Assembly: GCA_937902925.1 (NCBI GenBank)
Contig: CALFNN010000030.1
Span: 54,587-118,586 of the forward strand
From: an uncultured Opitutaceae bacterium
GTDB lineage: Bacteria > Verrucomicrobiota > Verrucomicrobiia > Opitutales > Opitutaceae
Length of the DNA stretch: 64,000 nt
Direction of reading: 5' to 3'
Shown: positions 16,905 through 25,238 of the stretch, one piece after another
How positions within the stretch are numbered: position 1 is the first letter of the stretch
How the letters are laid out: each line of letters opens with the position of its first letter
Position numbers and translations under genes: made by a program
Notes under the pieces: model-generated
Told to the model about the DNA's origin: nothing
The model's input: the letters and a program-made list of their open reading frames with translations, nothing else
Databases searched by the model: none

Positions 16905-18500
16905 ATGAATTACCCCCCACGCTGCGCTCGCGTGCGCTTTGCCGTCGTCCTGACCGTCCTTTCGCTCGCGACCGCCGCCCCGCGGCTGACTGCAGCCGAG
17001 GAAACCGCCTTGGAACCCGGAAGCGCCAAGGCTGGTAGCGCGACGGACAACGCCAAGCCCGAGACCAATGCGGTCGAGAACGCCGTCGTAAAGGTGTTTT
17101 CGACGATGCGTTACCCGGACCCCTACAAACCGTGGGCGAAGCAGGCGCCAAGCGAGGCGACCGGGACCGGCGTCATCATCGAGGGGCACCGCATCCTGAC
17201 CAATGCCCATGTCGTCCTGTATGCGAGCCAGGTCCAGGTCCAGGCCAACCAGGCCGGCGACAAGATTTCCGCCACGGTCGAGTCGATCGCCCAAGGGATC
17301 GATCTCGCCGTCCTGAAGTTGGACGACGACTCGTTTTTCGACACGCGCCCGCCACTCCCGCGCGCGAACACGCTGCCGGAGATCAAGGACGCGGTGCTCG
17401 CCTACGGCTATCCCACCGGCGGCACGAGCCTGTCGATCACCAAGGGCATCGTCTCGCGGATCGAGTTCACCTCCTATAACCTTTCTGTCTCCGGCCTGCG
17501 CATCCAGATCGACGCGGCCATCAACCCCGGCAATAGCGGCGGCCCGGCCATTGCCGGCGACAAGATGATCGGCCTCGCCTTCAGTCATCTCGGCGGCGCA
17601 CAGAACATCGGCTACATCATTCCCAACGAGGAGATCGAACTGTTCCTGAAGGACATCGCGGACGGCAACTACGACGGCAAACCCGCGATGTTCGACGAGC
17701 TTCAGACCCTCGAGAACCCCGCGCTGCGCTCGTTTCTCAAGCTCGACAAGACCACCGAGGGCATCGTCGTGCACGAGCCCTACGGCTCCGATCCCGCCTA
17801 CCCGCTCAAGGAATGGGACGTGATCACCAAGATTGGCGACACACCCGTCGACGACCAGGGCATGGTCAAGCTCGGCAGCAACCTGCGCGTGCGTTTTCAA
17901 TACCTCATCCAGCAGCGGGCCAAGGACGGCCGGGTTGCGCTCACCGTCGTCCGTGCGGGCAAGGATCTGGCGGTCCAGCTCCCCGTGCCCGCCGACCGTC
18001 CCATGCTCATCCCCGACCTGCATGGCAGCTACCCGTCCTATTTTGTCTTCGGCCCCCTGGTGTTCTCGACCGCCACCACGCAGTTCGTCGCCGGCATCGC
18101 GGGCAGCGCGAACGTCATGAGCCTCCTTAGCGCGATCGGCAGCCCGCTCGTGCTCCGCCGCGGCGACCAGCCGGCGTTTGCGGGCGAGAGCCTCGCCGTC
18201 GTGTCGTCGCCGTTCTTCCCCCACAAGCTTTCCAAGGGCTATTCCAACCCGATCGCGCATGTCGTCGACACCGTCAACGGCGTCCATGTCAAAAACCTTT
18301 CTCACCTCGTCGAGGTCCTGCGCGACTCGATCGATGACTTCGTCACTCTCGAATTTGCCGGCCGCGGCATGGAAGCGCTGGTCCTTTCGCGAAAGGAATG
18401 CCTCGCCGCGACCGATGACATCCTGACGGACAACGGCGTCCGCGCCCAGGGCTCGGCCGACACCCTCGCGATCTGGAACGCTAAAGCCCCCGCGAAATGA
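16905..18500 (+). CDS. Exported Deg-like trypsin-family serine protease with PDZ region
   Basis: A 531-residue protease with an N-terminal signal segment (RFAVVLTVLSLATAAPRLTAAE). The protease domain has all three catalytic residues: H102 in ILTNAHVV, D133 in GIDLAVLKLD and S211 in NPGNSGGPA. From ~255 on, at least one PDZ-like domain follows (GIVVHEPYGSDPAYPLKEWD, ITKIGDTPVDDQG), and the C-terminal ~200 residues include a further beta domain of the kind found in Deg9/HtrA-like proteins rather than in DegP. Probably periplasmic quality control. ATG 16905 chosen; a TTG at 16890 is possible. The clpP frame begins 47 bases after its stop (or overlaps it if ATG 18497 is used). Confidence 0.88.
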   Translation: MNYPPRCARVRFAVVLTVLSLATAAPRLTAAEETALEPGSAKAGSATDNAKPETNAVENAVVKVFSTMRYPDPYKPWAKQAPSEATGTGVIIEGHRILTNAHVVLYASQVQVQANQAGDKISATVESIAQGIDLAVLKLDDDSFFDTRPPLPRANTLPEIKDAVLAYGYPTGGTSLSITKGIVSRIEFTSYNLSVSGLRIQIDAAINPGNSGGPAIAGDKMIGLAFSHLGGAQNIGYIIPNEEIELFLKDIADGNYDGKPAMFDELQTLENPALRSFLKLDKTTEGIVVHEPYGSDPAYPLKEWDVITKIGDTPVDDQGMVKLGSNLRVRFQYLIQQRAKDGRVALTVVRAGKDLAVQLPVPADRPMLIPDLHGSYPSYFVFGPLVFSTATTQFVAGIAGSANVMSLLSAIGSPLVLRRGDQPAFAGESLAVVSSPFFPHKLSKGYSNPIAHVVDTVNGVHVKNLSHLVEVLRDSIDDFVTLEFAGRGMEALVLSRKECLAATDDILTDNGVRAQGSADTLAIWNAKAPAK

Positions 18501-18547
18501 GCCGAAGCACTTGCCAACCGCCCGCCAGCAACCAAAGTTCGCGCCCT

Positions 18548-19201
18548 ATGCATTTCGACAATCTCCAGCCCGGTCTCTCCGCTCCGCTTCCTCGCGACGA
18601 CGACGACGATGATGACGATGAGCAGGAAACGTCGCCGGCCAAGGGACGCCACACGCCCGTCGGCATGCTCGTGCAGAAAAAATTCCTCGAGCAGCGCAAG
18701 CTGTTCCTGTGGGGCGCCGTGACCGACGAAACCGCCAAGGACATCACGGAAAAACTCCTCTACCTCGAGTCGGTCGCGCCCGGGAAGGACATCACGTTTT
18801 ACATCAATTCGCCCGGCGGCTCCATCACCGCCGGCATGGCGATCTTCGACACGATGAAGCTTGTCACCTCGCCGATCACGGTCGTGGTGACCGGCATGGC
18901 CGCGTCGATGGGTTCGATCCTGCTCTGTGGCGCCGCCAAGGGCCGCCGGCTCCTCTACCCGCACTCGCGCGTCCTCATCCACCAGCCGCTGATTTCCGGC
19001 CGGATGATCGGCCCGGCGAGCGACATCAATATTCAGGCGAAGGAAATGGAAAAACTCCGCGCCGAGTTGAACCAGATTCTCGCGACCGCCTCCGGCCAGC
19101 CGCTCGATCGCATCAACCGCGACACCGACCGCGATTTCTACCTCAACGCCGAGGAAGCCATCGCCTACGGTCTGGCGGACCGCATCGTCGACAAGGTCTA
19201 G
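18548..19201 (+). CDS. clpP: ClpP-type protease subunit with Asp-rich N-terminal extension
   Basis: A 217-residue ClpP family serine protease. Catalytic residues are S120 in MAASMGSILL, H145 in RVLIHQPL and the Asp in NRDTDRDFYL; ITFYINSPGGSITAG is the substrate-binding strand. Unusual is the leader: residues 17-24 are eight consecutive Asp residues, and the usual axial-loop N-terminus (as in E. coli PMVIEQ...) is replaced by HTPVGMLVQKKFLEQR. This may be a secondary ClpP paralogue rather than the housekeeping one next to tig/clpX, which are not here. An upstream ATG (18497) overlaps the stop of the Deg-like gene (ATGA) and would add 17 residues. Confidence 0.9.
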   Translation: MHFDNLQPGLSAPLPRDDDDDDDDEQETSPAKGRHTPVGMLVQKKFLEQRKLFLWGAVTDETAKDITEKLLYLESVAPGKDITFYINSPGGSITAGMAIFDTMKLVTSPITVVVTGMAASMGSILLCGAAKGRRLLYPHSRVLIHQPLISGRMIGPASDINIQAKEMEKLRAELNQILATASGQPLDRINRDTDRDFYLNAEEAIAYGLADRIVDKV

Positions 19202-19223
19202 ACCGCGGCGGCGTCCTCGTCCG

Positions 19224-20870
19224 TCAGTGGCCCGCCGCCTGCACGCCCATCCGGTCGAGTTCGCCCTGCCAGGCCTCGGCTTGAGCGATATTGCCGGCGG
19301 CCAGGGCCGTCTTGCGGGCGTCGCTCAGCCAGGGCACGCGCAGCTCGCGAGGCATCGCGGCCTCGTCGAGCAGCGTGCGCCATAGATCGACGGCTCGCGC
19401 CGCCTGGCCGCATTTCTCCAGCAGGATCGCCGCCTCGCGGGCGAGCGCCCACTGGTCCGGGGGAAACGATTTTAGCAGCGAAGCAAACCCCATCGCGTTC
19501 GCCGCGCTCTCCCGGTCACCGGCGTCCAGCCGGCGCTGTGCGAGGGTCAGGCCGACCGCCAGGCTGGGCGTTTCGCGCTGGGCGGCGCGGGCGAGCGCCA
19601 GCGCTTCGTCGTGCCGGCCGGCGCCGTCGAGTTCGTGCATCCGCCGCAGGATCGCGTAGCCCGCGAGCCCCGAAGGCAGGCGGGTGAGATTCTTCATCTG
19701 GTCCGCCAGCCCCACCGCGAACGGACGGTAGAGCGGGTCGCCGACCAGAATCGCCTGCCAGCTCATCGCCGGCATCGCATAGTAGGCCGCCTCGCCCAGT
19801 GTGGCGCCGCGAGCGAGCGCCCGGAGCAGCAGATCGGGCCGGTGCGTCAGTTCCAGATAGGGCTCGAACACGTTGCCCACCGTTGCCGTGGCTCCGTGGC
19901 CGATGAGTGGTCCGGTCCAACCCGCCGTCGTCGAATGGAGTGTGCGCGCCGAGTAGCTGTGGATATGCAGCGCGATCGCCCCCGGGGGAAATTGAAACCC
20001 CGGCAGCGCAAACGGCCCGGTGATGTCGCCCGCATACCACCCGAAATACAGCACCGGGGCATCGCAGCGTGCCGTCGCCGGCATCGTCGCGGGCTCGCGG
20101 TCGACGCTCAGGTCGAAGCTCAGCAGGTCGAGTTGCCGCGCCACCGCCTCCAGCCAGCGGTCCCCGTCGGGGTGAATGCCGCCCAGGTCGACGTAGGCGC
20201 GCCCGATCAGGCCGAAACGTTCGGCGGCCACCGCCCGATCGACGAGCGCCAGCGCGTCGCCCACCGTCGGCCCGTCGAGTCGGGCCACTTCGACGACCTG
20301 CGCCCGGTCAAACCGGGTGGGCCGGTCGTTCTGAAACAGCGGATTCGGCACGAACGCGTTGATCGGGTAGTTGGGCTGCGCCAGCAGGCTCAACTCGGAA
20401 TCGACCGCACCCGCGTTGGTGCGGAATTCCGCTTTCGACGTGAACGGCGGGGTCTCGACGAACAACGCGGGATCGTGCGCGATCTTGAGGGGCACGCCGC
20501 GGCACACGACGAGGGCCGCGATGCGATGGCCGGAAACGGCATACTTCCGCCGGCCGGCCGCGTCGGTGAGCGACATCGGAATCGCCTCGACCCATTGCGC
20601 CCGCACCAGTTCGTCCAGCAGCGGCTGCCAGACTGTCGCCACGAACTCGGACCAGGAAATGGTCTCGGTCAGCGGCATTTTCAGCGCGACGATGTTTTCG
20701 CCGGGGACGCCGCGCACCTCCGCGTAGTGCCGCGCGACGCGCACCGAATCGGGATCGTCGCTGTTCGCCAGCAGGAGGACGCGCGCGGCGGCGGTGTCGG
20801 CCCGGACCGACGCGACGGCCAGCACGCCGGCCGCCAGCCCGACGAGAAAAATGCGCAGAACGGACTTCAA
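19224..20870 (-). CDS. TIGR03790-family exported protein
   Basis: A 548-residue protein starting at a TTG (20870-20868). No ATG exists before the clear signal peptide (SVLRIFLVGLAAGVLAVASVRAD). It matches my memory of the uncharacterised TIGR03790 family: ARHYAEVRGVPGENIVALKM, MPLTETISWSEFV, GHRIAALVVCRGVPLKI, PVLYFGWYAGDITGPF and AIALHIHSYSARTLHS. The C-terminal ~180 residues form helical pairs resembling TPRs. A His-Cys protease-like fold (gingipain/C25 type) has been suggested for such sequences, but I cannot confirm a catalytic dyad. Convergent with clpP (22 bp gap). It is transcribed away from crcB. Confidence 0.8.
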   Translation of the reverse strand: MKSVLRIFLVGLAAGVLAVASVRADTAAARVLLLANSDDPDSVRVARHYAEVRGVPGENIVALKMPLTETISWSEFVATVWQPLLDELVRAQWVEAIPMSLTDAAGRRKYAVSGHRIAALVVCRGVPLKIAHDPALFVETPPFTSKAEFRTNAGAVDSELSLLAQPNYPINAFVPNPLFQNDRPTRFDRAQVVEVARLDGPTVGDALALVDRAVAAERFGLIGRAYVDLGGIHPDGDRWLEAVARQLDLLSFDLSVDREPATMPATARCDAPVLYFGWYAGDITGPFALPGFQFPPGAIALHIHSYSARTLHSTTAGWTGPLIGHGATATVGNVFEPYLELTHRPDLLLRALARGATLGEAAYYAMPAMSWQAILVGDPLYRPFAVGLADQMKNLTRLPSGLAGYAILRRMHELDGAGRHDEALALARAAQRETPSLAVGLTLAQRRLDAGDRESAANAMGFASLLKSFPPDQWALAREAAILLEKCGQAARAVDLWRTLLDEAAMPRELRVPWLSDARKTALAAGNIAQAEAWQGELDRMGVQAAGH

Positions 20871-20961
20871 CGGGCGGGAACACTGGGAGGAGCGCCGGCG
20901 GATTTCGAGGCCACATTCGCGCTTCCTTGCCAAATCTCCCCGAAGTGCTTTTCTCCCTCCC

Positions 20962-21026
20962 GGCGATGGATTCCGCCGTCCCCTCCGGGAAAACCGCCCG
21001 CACGCTTGCGCGGCTGATGACTCCTG
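20962..21026 (+). ncRNA. Fluoride riboswitch (crcB RNA motif)
   Basis: The stretch GGCGATGGATTCCGCC (20962-20977) is the conserved 5' hairpin-loop segment of the crcB motif. An inner stem CCGC...GCGG (about 20994-21013) and the signature CTGATGACTCCTG (21013-21025) follow in the right order. It ends 34 bases before the crcB ATG, in the same direction. The riboswitch class binds fluoride and switches on fluoride export genes, so both crcB and the DUF190 gene are predicted to be fluoride-induced. No obvious intrinsic terminator is seen after it, so control may be translational. Confidence 0.9.
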
Positions 21027-21059
21027 TCCCAGTCTAATTTCCGACAGGCAGTCCCTCCC

Positions 21060-21458
21060 ATGCGGCTCTATACCCTCATTGCACTCGGCGGCGCGCTCGG
21101 CAGCGTGACGCGCTTCTGGATCGGCGGCATCGTCTCCTCGCACTTCGGCGAGACGTTTCCGTGGAACACGTTTTTCGTGAACGTGACGGGCTCGTTCATC
21201 ATCGGTTTCTTCGCCACCCTCACCGGTCCGGACGGCCGGGTCTTCGCGGGCGGCAACACGCGCGCGTTCGTGATGACCGGCATCTGCGGCGGCTACACGA
21301 CGTTTTCCTCGTTCAGCCTGAACACCCTGAATCTCGCCCACGAGGGCGAATGGCTGCGCGCCGGCGCCAACACCGTCGGCTCCGTCGTGGCGTGCCTCGT
21401 CGCCGTCTGGCTCGGCCACCTCGCCGCGAGCGCGCTCAACCAAATGAAAGGATCCTGA
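21060..21458 (+). CDS. crcB: Fluoride efflux channel CrcB/Fluc
   Basis: A 132-residue small membrane protein with four TM segments. Family motifs: GGALGSVTRFW at the N-terminus, WNTFFVNVTGSFIIGF (the pore Asn in TM2/NxxG), and GICGGYTTFSSFS (the T/S-rich fluoride and sodium site of TM3). CrcB proteins act as dual-topology dimers exporting F-. The upstream fluoride riboswitch agrees with this function. There is no clear ribosome-binding site before ATG 21060. The DUF190 gene follows after one base. Confidence 0.95.
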   Translation: MRLYTLIALGGALGSVTRFWIGGIVSSHFGETFPWNTFFVNVTGSFIIGFFATLTGPDGRVFAGGNTRAFVMTGICGGYTTFSSFSLNTLNLAHEGEWLRAGANTVGSVVACLVAVWLGHLAASALNQMKGS

Positions 21459-21459
21459 C

Positions 21460-21804
21460 ATGGAACTCCCGCACGATTCCGTTCTCTTGCGCATCTTCAT
21501 CGGCGAGTCCGACCGCCACGAGGGACACCCCCTGCACGAGGCCATCGTGCTCAAGGCGCGCGAACAACACCTCGCCGGCGCGACGGTGCTGCGCGGCGCC
21601 ATGGGCTTCGGCAAATCCAGCCGGCTGCACACGGCCAAAATCCTGCGGCTGTCCGTCGATCTCCCGGTGGTGATCGAGATCGTCGACAGCGAGGAAAAGA
21701 TCAACGCGTTCCTCCCGACGCTCGACGGGATGATGGGCGGCGGCATGGTCACGCTCGAGCCCATGCGCGTCATCCATTACCGCGGCACGCAGCCGGCGCC
21801 TTGA
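21460..21804 (+). CDS. DUF190 family protein, crcB partner
   Basis: A 114-residue soluble protein with the DUF190 signatures LRIFIGESDRHEGHPLHEAI, ATVLRGAMGFGKSS and LPVVIEIVDSEEKI. The family resembles PII-like trimers and is often encoded beside crcB, but its biochemical role is not established as far as I know. The ATG lies one base after the crcB stop, with AAGGA inside the end of crcB as a Shine-Dalgarno, so the two are translated from one fluoride-responsive message. It may sense an effector and tune fluoride export (inference). Confidence 0.9.
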   Translation: MELPHDSVLLRIFIGESDRHEGHPLHEAIVLKAREQHLAGATVLRGAMGFGKSSRLHTAKILRLSVDLPVVIEIVDSEEKINAFLPTLDGMMGGGMVTLEPMRVIHYRGTQPAP

Positions 21805-21833
21805 TTCCCGCCAGCCGGCGGCCGGCGCGAAAT

Positions 21834-22937
21834 CTACTCGGCGTTCTTTTTTCGGCTCGAGCCCTTTTTCGCCGGCGCGGTCTTGGCCCCGCCACTGCCG
21901 GCCTGGGCCCGGCGGACGAGCGTCGACTTCAGATAAACGTCGGGCACCGCCTGCTGCCACGCGGTCAACCAGATCGCGCCGAGCATCTCCCCGCCCTTGA
22001 GCAACTGGCCCTCGATGAACGCGCGCGCCTCGGGCAGGACCGGCTGGTCGCCGTGGCCCCATTTGCCCTCTTTCTCCATCTGGTAGAGCGGCTCGACCAG
22101 TTTGTTCTGCGCCAGCAGGTAGTCGAGGACGGCGACAAACATCGGGTCACGCCCGTCCTCGCGCGGCAGGATCGAAATCGCCGCCGCGGGCACCACCTGC
22201 GGCGCGATCTCGGCCGTCTTGATGCCCGCCTTGGCGATGAAGCCGCCGTCGATCCAGCCGTGGATCCCCTGCCACGTCGAATAGCCATTCGGGTTGTCGC
22301 CGACCCAGCCGTTGTGATGGATGGTCGTGTGCAGCGGCTGCGCGCAGTCGCCGACGTAGTGCCCCATCACTCCCATCAGGTAGACGATGTTGTCCTGGGC
22401 GTTGGCGATTTCCTCCGCCGTGCCGAGGCGGCGGTGGGTGTCGGCGTCGACTTCCTGAAACACCTTCAGATAGGAGAACGCGGACCGCAGTTTGCCAAAA
22501 TATTCCGTGATGGCCCACGGCGCGAAGCCGCACCATTCGCGCGTATGGTCGGTGTTCTTGGTCTCGTCACCGGGAGGGAAATTCTCCGGATGGGCGGCGC
22601 GACCGGCGGCAAATTTCACGGCAAAATCGTAGCGAAACGACGGGAGCGTCGCAAAATCGAGGCCCGCGGCGGGGATCTGCTCGAGGTCGCAATAGTGGTC
22701 CATCGCGTTGTATTGCTTGATCGGCAGGTCGGGCACATTGCGCCAGCGATCCGGCTCGCCCGCAAGGAACGCAATGCGCTCGGCGTCGCCGGCATTGTGC
22801 ACGAAGGCCGGAAAATCCTTCGGCAGCGAGGCCAGCGCGAGCTGGTTGACCATGCGATGGCCCTCGTAGTCCCACGCGAACAGCGCGGCGGGAGCGAGGA
22901 GCGCGGCGAGCGCAACAAGGAGCGGACGGGATTTCAT
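21834..22937 (-). CDS. S1/P1-nuclease-like (zinc phospholipase C fold) exported protein
   Basis: A 367-residue protein with signal peptide MKSRPLLVALAALLAPAALF and a mature start at WDYEGHRMV. In the S1/P1 and phospholipase C fold the mature N-terminal Trp is itself a zinc ligand (W22), with H27 next. Further ligands appear in NAMDHYCD, MGHYVGDCAQPLHTT and HHNGWVGDN. The tail is Lys/Ser-rich (KKGSSRKKNAE). Such enzymes cleave single-stranded nucleic acids and remove 3'-phosphates, or act on phospholipids; the substrate here is not decided by sequence. Its start overlaps the upstream amidase stop by 4 bases (ATGA). Confidence 0.85.
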   Translation of the reverse strand: MKSRPLLVALAALLAPAALFAWDYEGHRMVNQLALASLPKDFPAFVHNAGDAERIAFLAGEPDRWRNVPDLPIKQYNAMDHYCDLEQIPAAGLDFATLPSFRYDFAVKFAAGRAAHPENFPPGDETKNTDHTREWCGFAPWAITEYFGKLRSAFSYLKVFQEVDADTHRRLGTAEEIANAQDNIVYLMGVMGHYVGDCAQPLHTTIHHNGWVGDNPNGYSTWQGIHGWIDGGFIAKAGIKTAEIAPQVVPAAAISILPREDGRDPMFVAVLDYLLAQNKLVEPLYQMEKEGKWGHGDQPVLPEARAFIEGQLLKGGEMLGAIWLTAWQQAVPDVYLKSTLVRRAQAGSGGAKTAPAKKGSSRKKNAE

Positions 22938-24079
22938 CGGGAGATTGACGCGGCCGGGGCGGCCATCGTTGCGGCCGGAGGTTGAGGGCCCGGCCGGAGC
23001 GAGTCGAGGATTGCCCCGTAGTCGCGGACACCGGCGGCCAGCGCCCCGGCGATCTGCTGGCGGAATTCCGGCGTCGCCACGCGGCGCGCCTCCGCGTCGT
23101 TCGACAGAAAGGCCGACTCGACGAGCACGCCGGGGCAGTTGAGCCCGCGCAGCACCGCGAGATGCTTGAGCTTCTTGCCGCGGTCCGTCGTCTGCAACGC
23201 CGCCAGCACGTCGCGATGCATCGCTCCCGCCAGCACCGCGCTCCAGTGGTCGAAGCGGTTGACCGGCGAGGGCATCCGCTCGGTGTCGTCCACGCCCTCG
23301 CTCCACGACTGGTCGGAGCGTTGAAACTGTGGCGGGAAGGTGAAGACCTCCGTGCCGGTCGTCTTCGTGTCCGGGAACAGCGAATTGAAATGAATGCTCA
23401 CGAACAAGTCGGCCCCGGCGTGGTTGGCGATCAACGACCGCGTCGTCCAATCGGTCGTCAGGTCCGGCCCGAGCGCCACGTCGGTGGTGCGGGTCATGAC
23501 GACCTTGTAACCGGCCTTCTCGAGCAGGCCGCGCAACCGCAGGGCCACGTCGAGCGCCAGGTCTTTTTCCTGCAACCCGAGGCTTTTGTTCTCGGTGCCG
23601 GCGAATTTGCCGCCATGCCCCGGATCCAACGCGATGATTCTCGGCGGTGGCGGCAGCGGCACGCCGAGGCCCGGGCGCAGCAGCGGCGCGATGCACTTCT
23701 CCGCGTCGATCCGGCTCACGTAGAGTCTGCCGTTGCGCAGCACGGCCTTGTTGCCGAGCAAAACGCGCCGGCCGTCGATCAGGGTGTCGCGGTTGTCGAC
23801 ATTGATCTCGGCCCGGTTGTCCGGATTGGCCTTGTCGGTGAGGGTGAGCTTGCGCAACGGCTCGGTCCACGCGCCCTTCAGCCCCAGCCACACGGCCAGG
23901 TCGGTCGCGCTCACGTAGTCGAAATTGCCGAGACGCAGGCTGGTCACCGGGCCGGTCTCGGCCGCCGGGCGCGTCGGTCTCGCCCGCACCGGGACGTCCG
24001 CCGCGACGGACGCGTCCGGCCCGCTCGGGACGAGCGCAGCCAGCACGAGCCACGACCACGGGCGAAGAAACGATGACAT
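22934..24079 (-). CDS. N-acetylmuramoyl-L-alanine amidase (Amidase_3), copy 1
   Basis: A 381-residue exported enzyme. Signal segment MSSFLRPWSWLVLAALVPSG, then a ~100-residue N-domain resembling copper-amine-oxidase N-like or AMIN-type modules (YVSATDLAVWLGLKG), and the zinc amidase domain from ~150: ALDPGHGGKFAGTENK with the His ligand, LQEKDLALDVALRLRGLL with the Glu, SIHFNS with the second His, and the catalytic Glu in VLVESAFLSNDAEARRVA. It cleaves the amide between MurNAc and the stem peptide. The paralogue upstream (24159-25226) shares the same plan. The next gene overlaps its stop by 4 bases. Confidence 0.9.
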   Translation of the reverse strand: MSSFLRPWSWLVLAALVPSGPDASVAADVPVRARPTRPAAETGPVTSLRLGNFDYVSATDLAVWLGLKGAWTEPLRKLTLTDKANPDNRAEINVDNRDTLIDGRRVLLGNKAVLRNGRLYVSRIDAEKCIAPLLRPGLGVPLPPPPRIIALDPGHGGKFAGTENKSLGLQEKDLALDVALRLRGLLEKAGYKVVMTRTTDVALGPDLTTDWTTRSLIANHAGADLFVSIHFNSLFPDTKTTGTEVFTFPPQFQRSDQSWSEGVDDTERMPSPVNRFDHWSAVLAGAMHRDVLAALQTTDRGKKLKHLAVLRGLNCPGVLVESAFLSNDAEARRVATPEFRQQIAGALAAGVRDYGAILDSLRPGPQPPAATMAAPAASISR

Positions 24080-24158
24080 TGCTTGGTGGACCGAGCCTAG
24101 CCCGCGCGGCGGAACGGATTCGAGCCTCGAATCGCCCGGCCGCCGCCGCCGGGTCCGG

Positions 24159-25226
24159 CTACGACTTGGCCCGCAGGCGGTCGAGCGCCGCGCCATACGA
24201 ACGCACCCCGCCGGCGATCGCCTCGGCGATTTGCTGCCGGTAGGCCGGCGTGGCGATCTTGCGGGCCTCGGCATCGTTCGAGAGATAGCCCGACTCGACG
24301 AGCACGGCCGGGCACGGCGCGAGCACGAGCACCTTCCAGCGCGCCCGCTTCAGGCCCCGGTCGGGCGCCTTGAGCTCGTCGTGCATCTCGCGGAAAATAT
24401 TGTAGCCAAGCAGCGTGTTCCAGGCGTCGTTGGCATTGCCGGGCATCGCCGCCTTCGCGCCGTCGTCGTCATCGTGTTCGGAATCGGCCGTCGAATACTG
24501 AAACTGCGGCGTCATCGTGAACACCTCCACCCCGGTCACGCTGTCGGCCCGCGACGCGACCGAATTGTAATGCAGGCTGATGAAGAGGTCGGCGTGCTCG
24601 CGCCGCGCGACCGCGGGACGCTCGGCCAGGTCCACGTAGCGATCCTCCGTGCGGGTCAACACCACGGTGTAGCCCTGGGTCTCGAGCAGTTTTTTCAGCC
24701 GCCGGGCCGTGTCGAGTGCGACGTCCTTCTCGGCGATCTTGAAGCGGTCGTTGGTCTTGCCGGAATCGTTGCCACCATGACCCGGGTCGAGCACGATGGT
24801 CTTGAGCGCGGGAACCCGTGCCTGGTCGAGTCCCGGCCGCAGGATCGGCGTCAACAACAACTCGGCGTCGACCCGCGACAGCCAGGCCCGGCCGCGATAG
24901 CTGCGGACCGGATCGCCGAAAAACACCCGGAGGCCGTTGACCGTGTTGTCCCGCGAATCCACCTCGAACTCGAGCTTCGACCATTTGCTGGCATACACGA
25001 TTTTCTTGTCCGCTCCGGCGGGCTGTTCCGCGAGGCCGAATCGCGCGCAGAAATCCGCCAGGTCGACATAGGTCACGCCGCCGAGCCGGACCGTGCCGTC
25101 CGCCTCCGCGGCCGCGACTCGCCGCGACGCCGGATGCATTCCGTCCCGCGTCAACCCGACGAACGAGGCGACCGCCACCGCCGCGCCCGCGGCGACTGCG
25201 AGGAAACGAAGCGCCGCCGGCGACAT
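24159..25226 (-). CDS. N-acetylmuramoyl-L-alanine amidase (Amidase_3), copy 2
   Basis: A 355-residue paralogue of the neighbouring amidase. Signal/anchor segment MSPAALRFLAVAAGAAVAVA, an N-domain with YVDLADFCARFGLAEQ, then VLDPGHGGNDSGKTNDRF, IAEKDVALDTARRLKKLL, SLHYNSV and VLVESGYLSNDAEARKIA. All metal and catalytic positions seen in copy 1 are kept. It starts 12 bases after the infC stop, so both may be read from the infC message. 79 bp separate it from copy 1. The two probably arose by tandem duplication and then diverged. Confidence 0.9.
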   Translation of the reverse strand: MSPAALRFLAVAAGAAVAVASFVGLTRDGMHPASRRVAAAEADGTVRLGGVTYVDLADFCARFGLAEQPAGADKKIVYASKWSKLEFEVDSRDNTVNGLRVFFGDPVRSYRGRAWLSRVDAELLLTPILRPGLDQARVPALKTIVLDPGHGGNDSGKTNDRFKIAEKDVALDTARRLKKLLETQGYTVVLTRTEDRYVDLAERPAVARREHADLFISLHYNSVASRADSVTGVEVFTMTPQFQYSTADSEHDDDDGAKAAMPGNANDAWNTLLGYNIFREMHDELKAPDRGLKRARWKVLVLAPCPAVLVESGYLSNDAEARKIATPAYRQQIAEAIAGGVRSYGAALDRLRAKS

Positions 25227-25238
25227 GGCGCCGGCGGC

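Noticed and set aside
16695..18305. Minus-strand 536-codon frame antisense to the Deg-like protease
   Set aside because: No start context or motif; the plus strand carries a complete catalytic triad in correct spacing.
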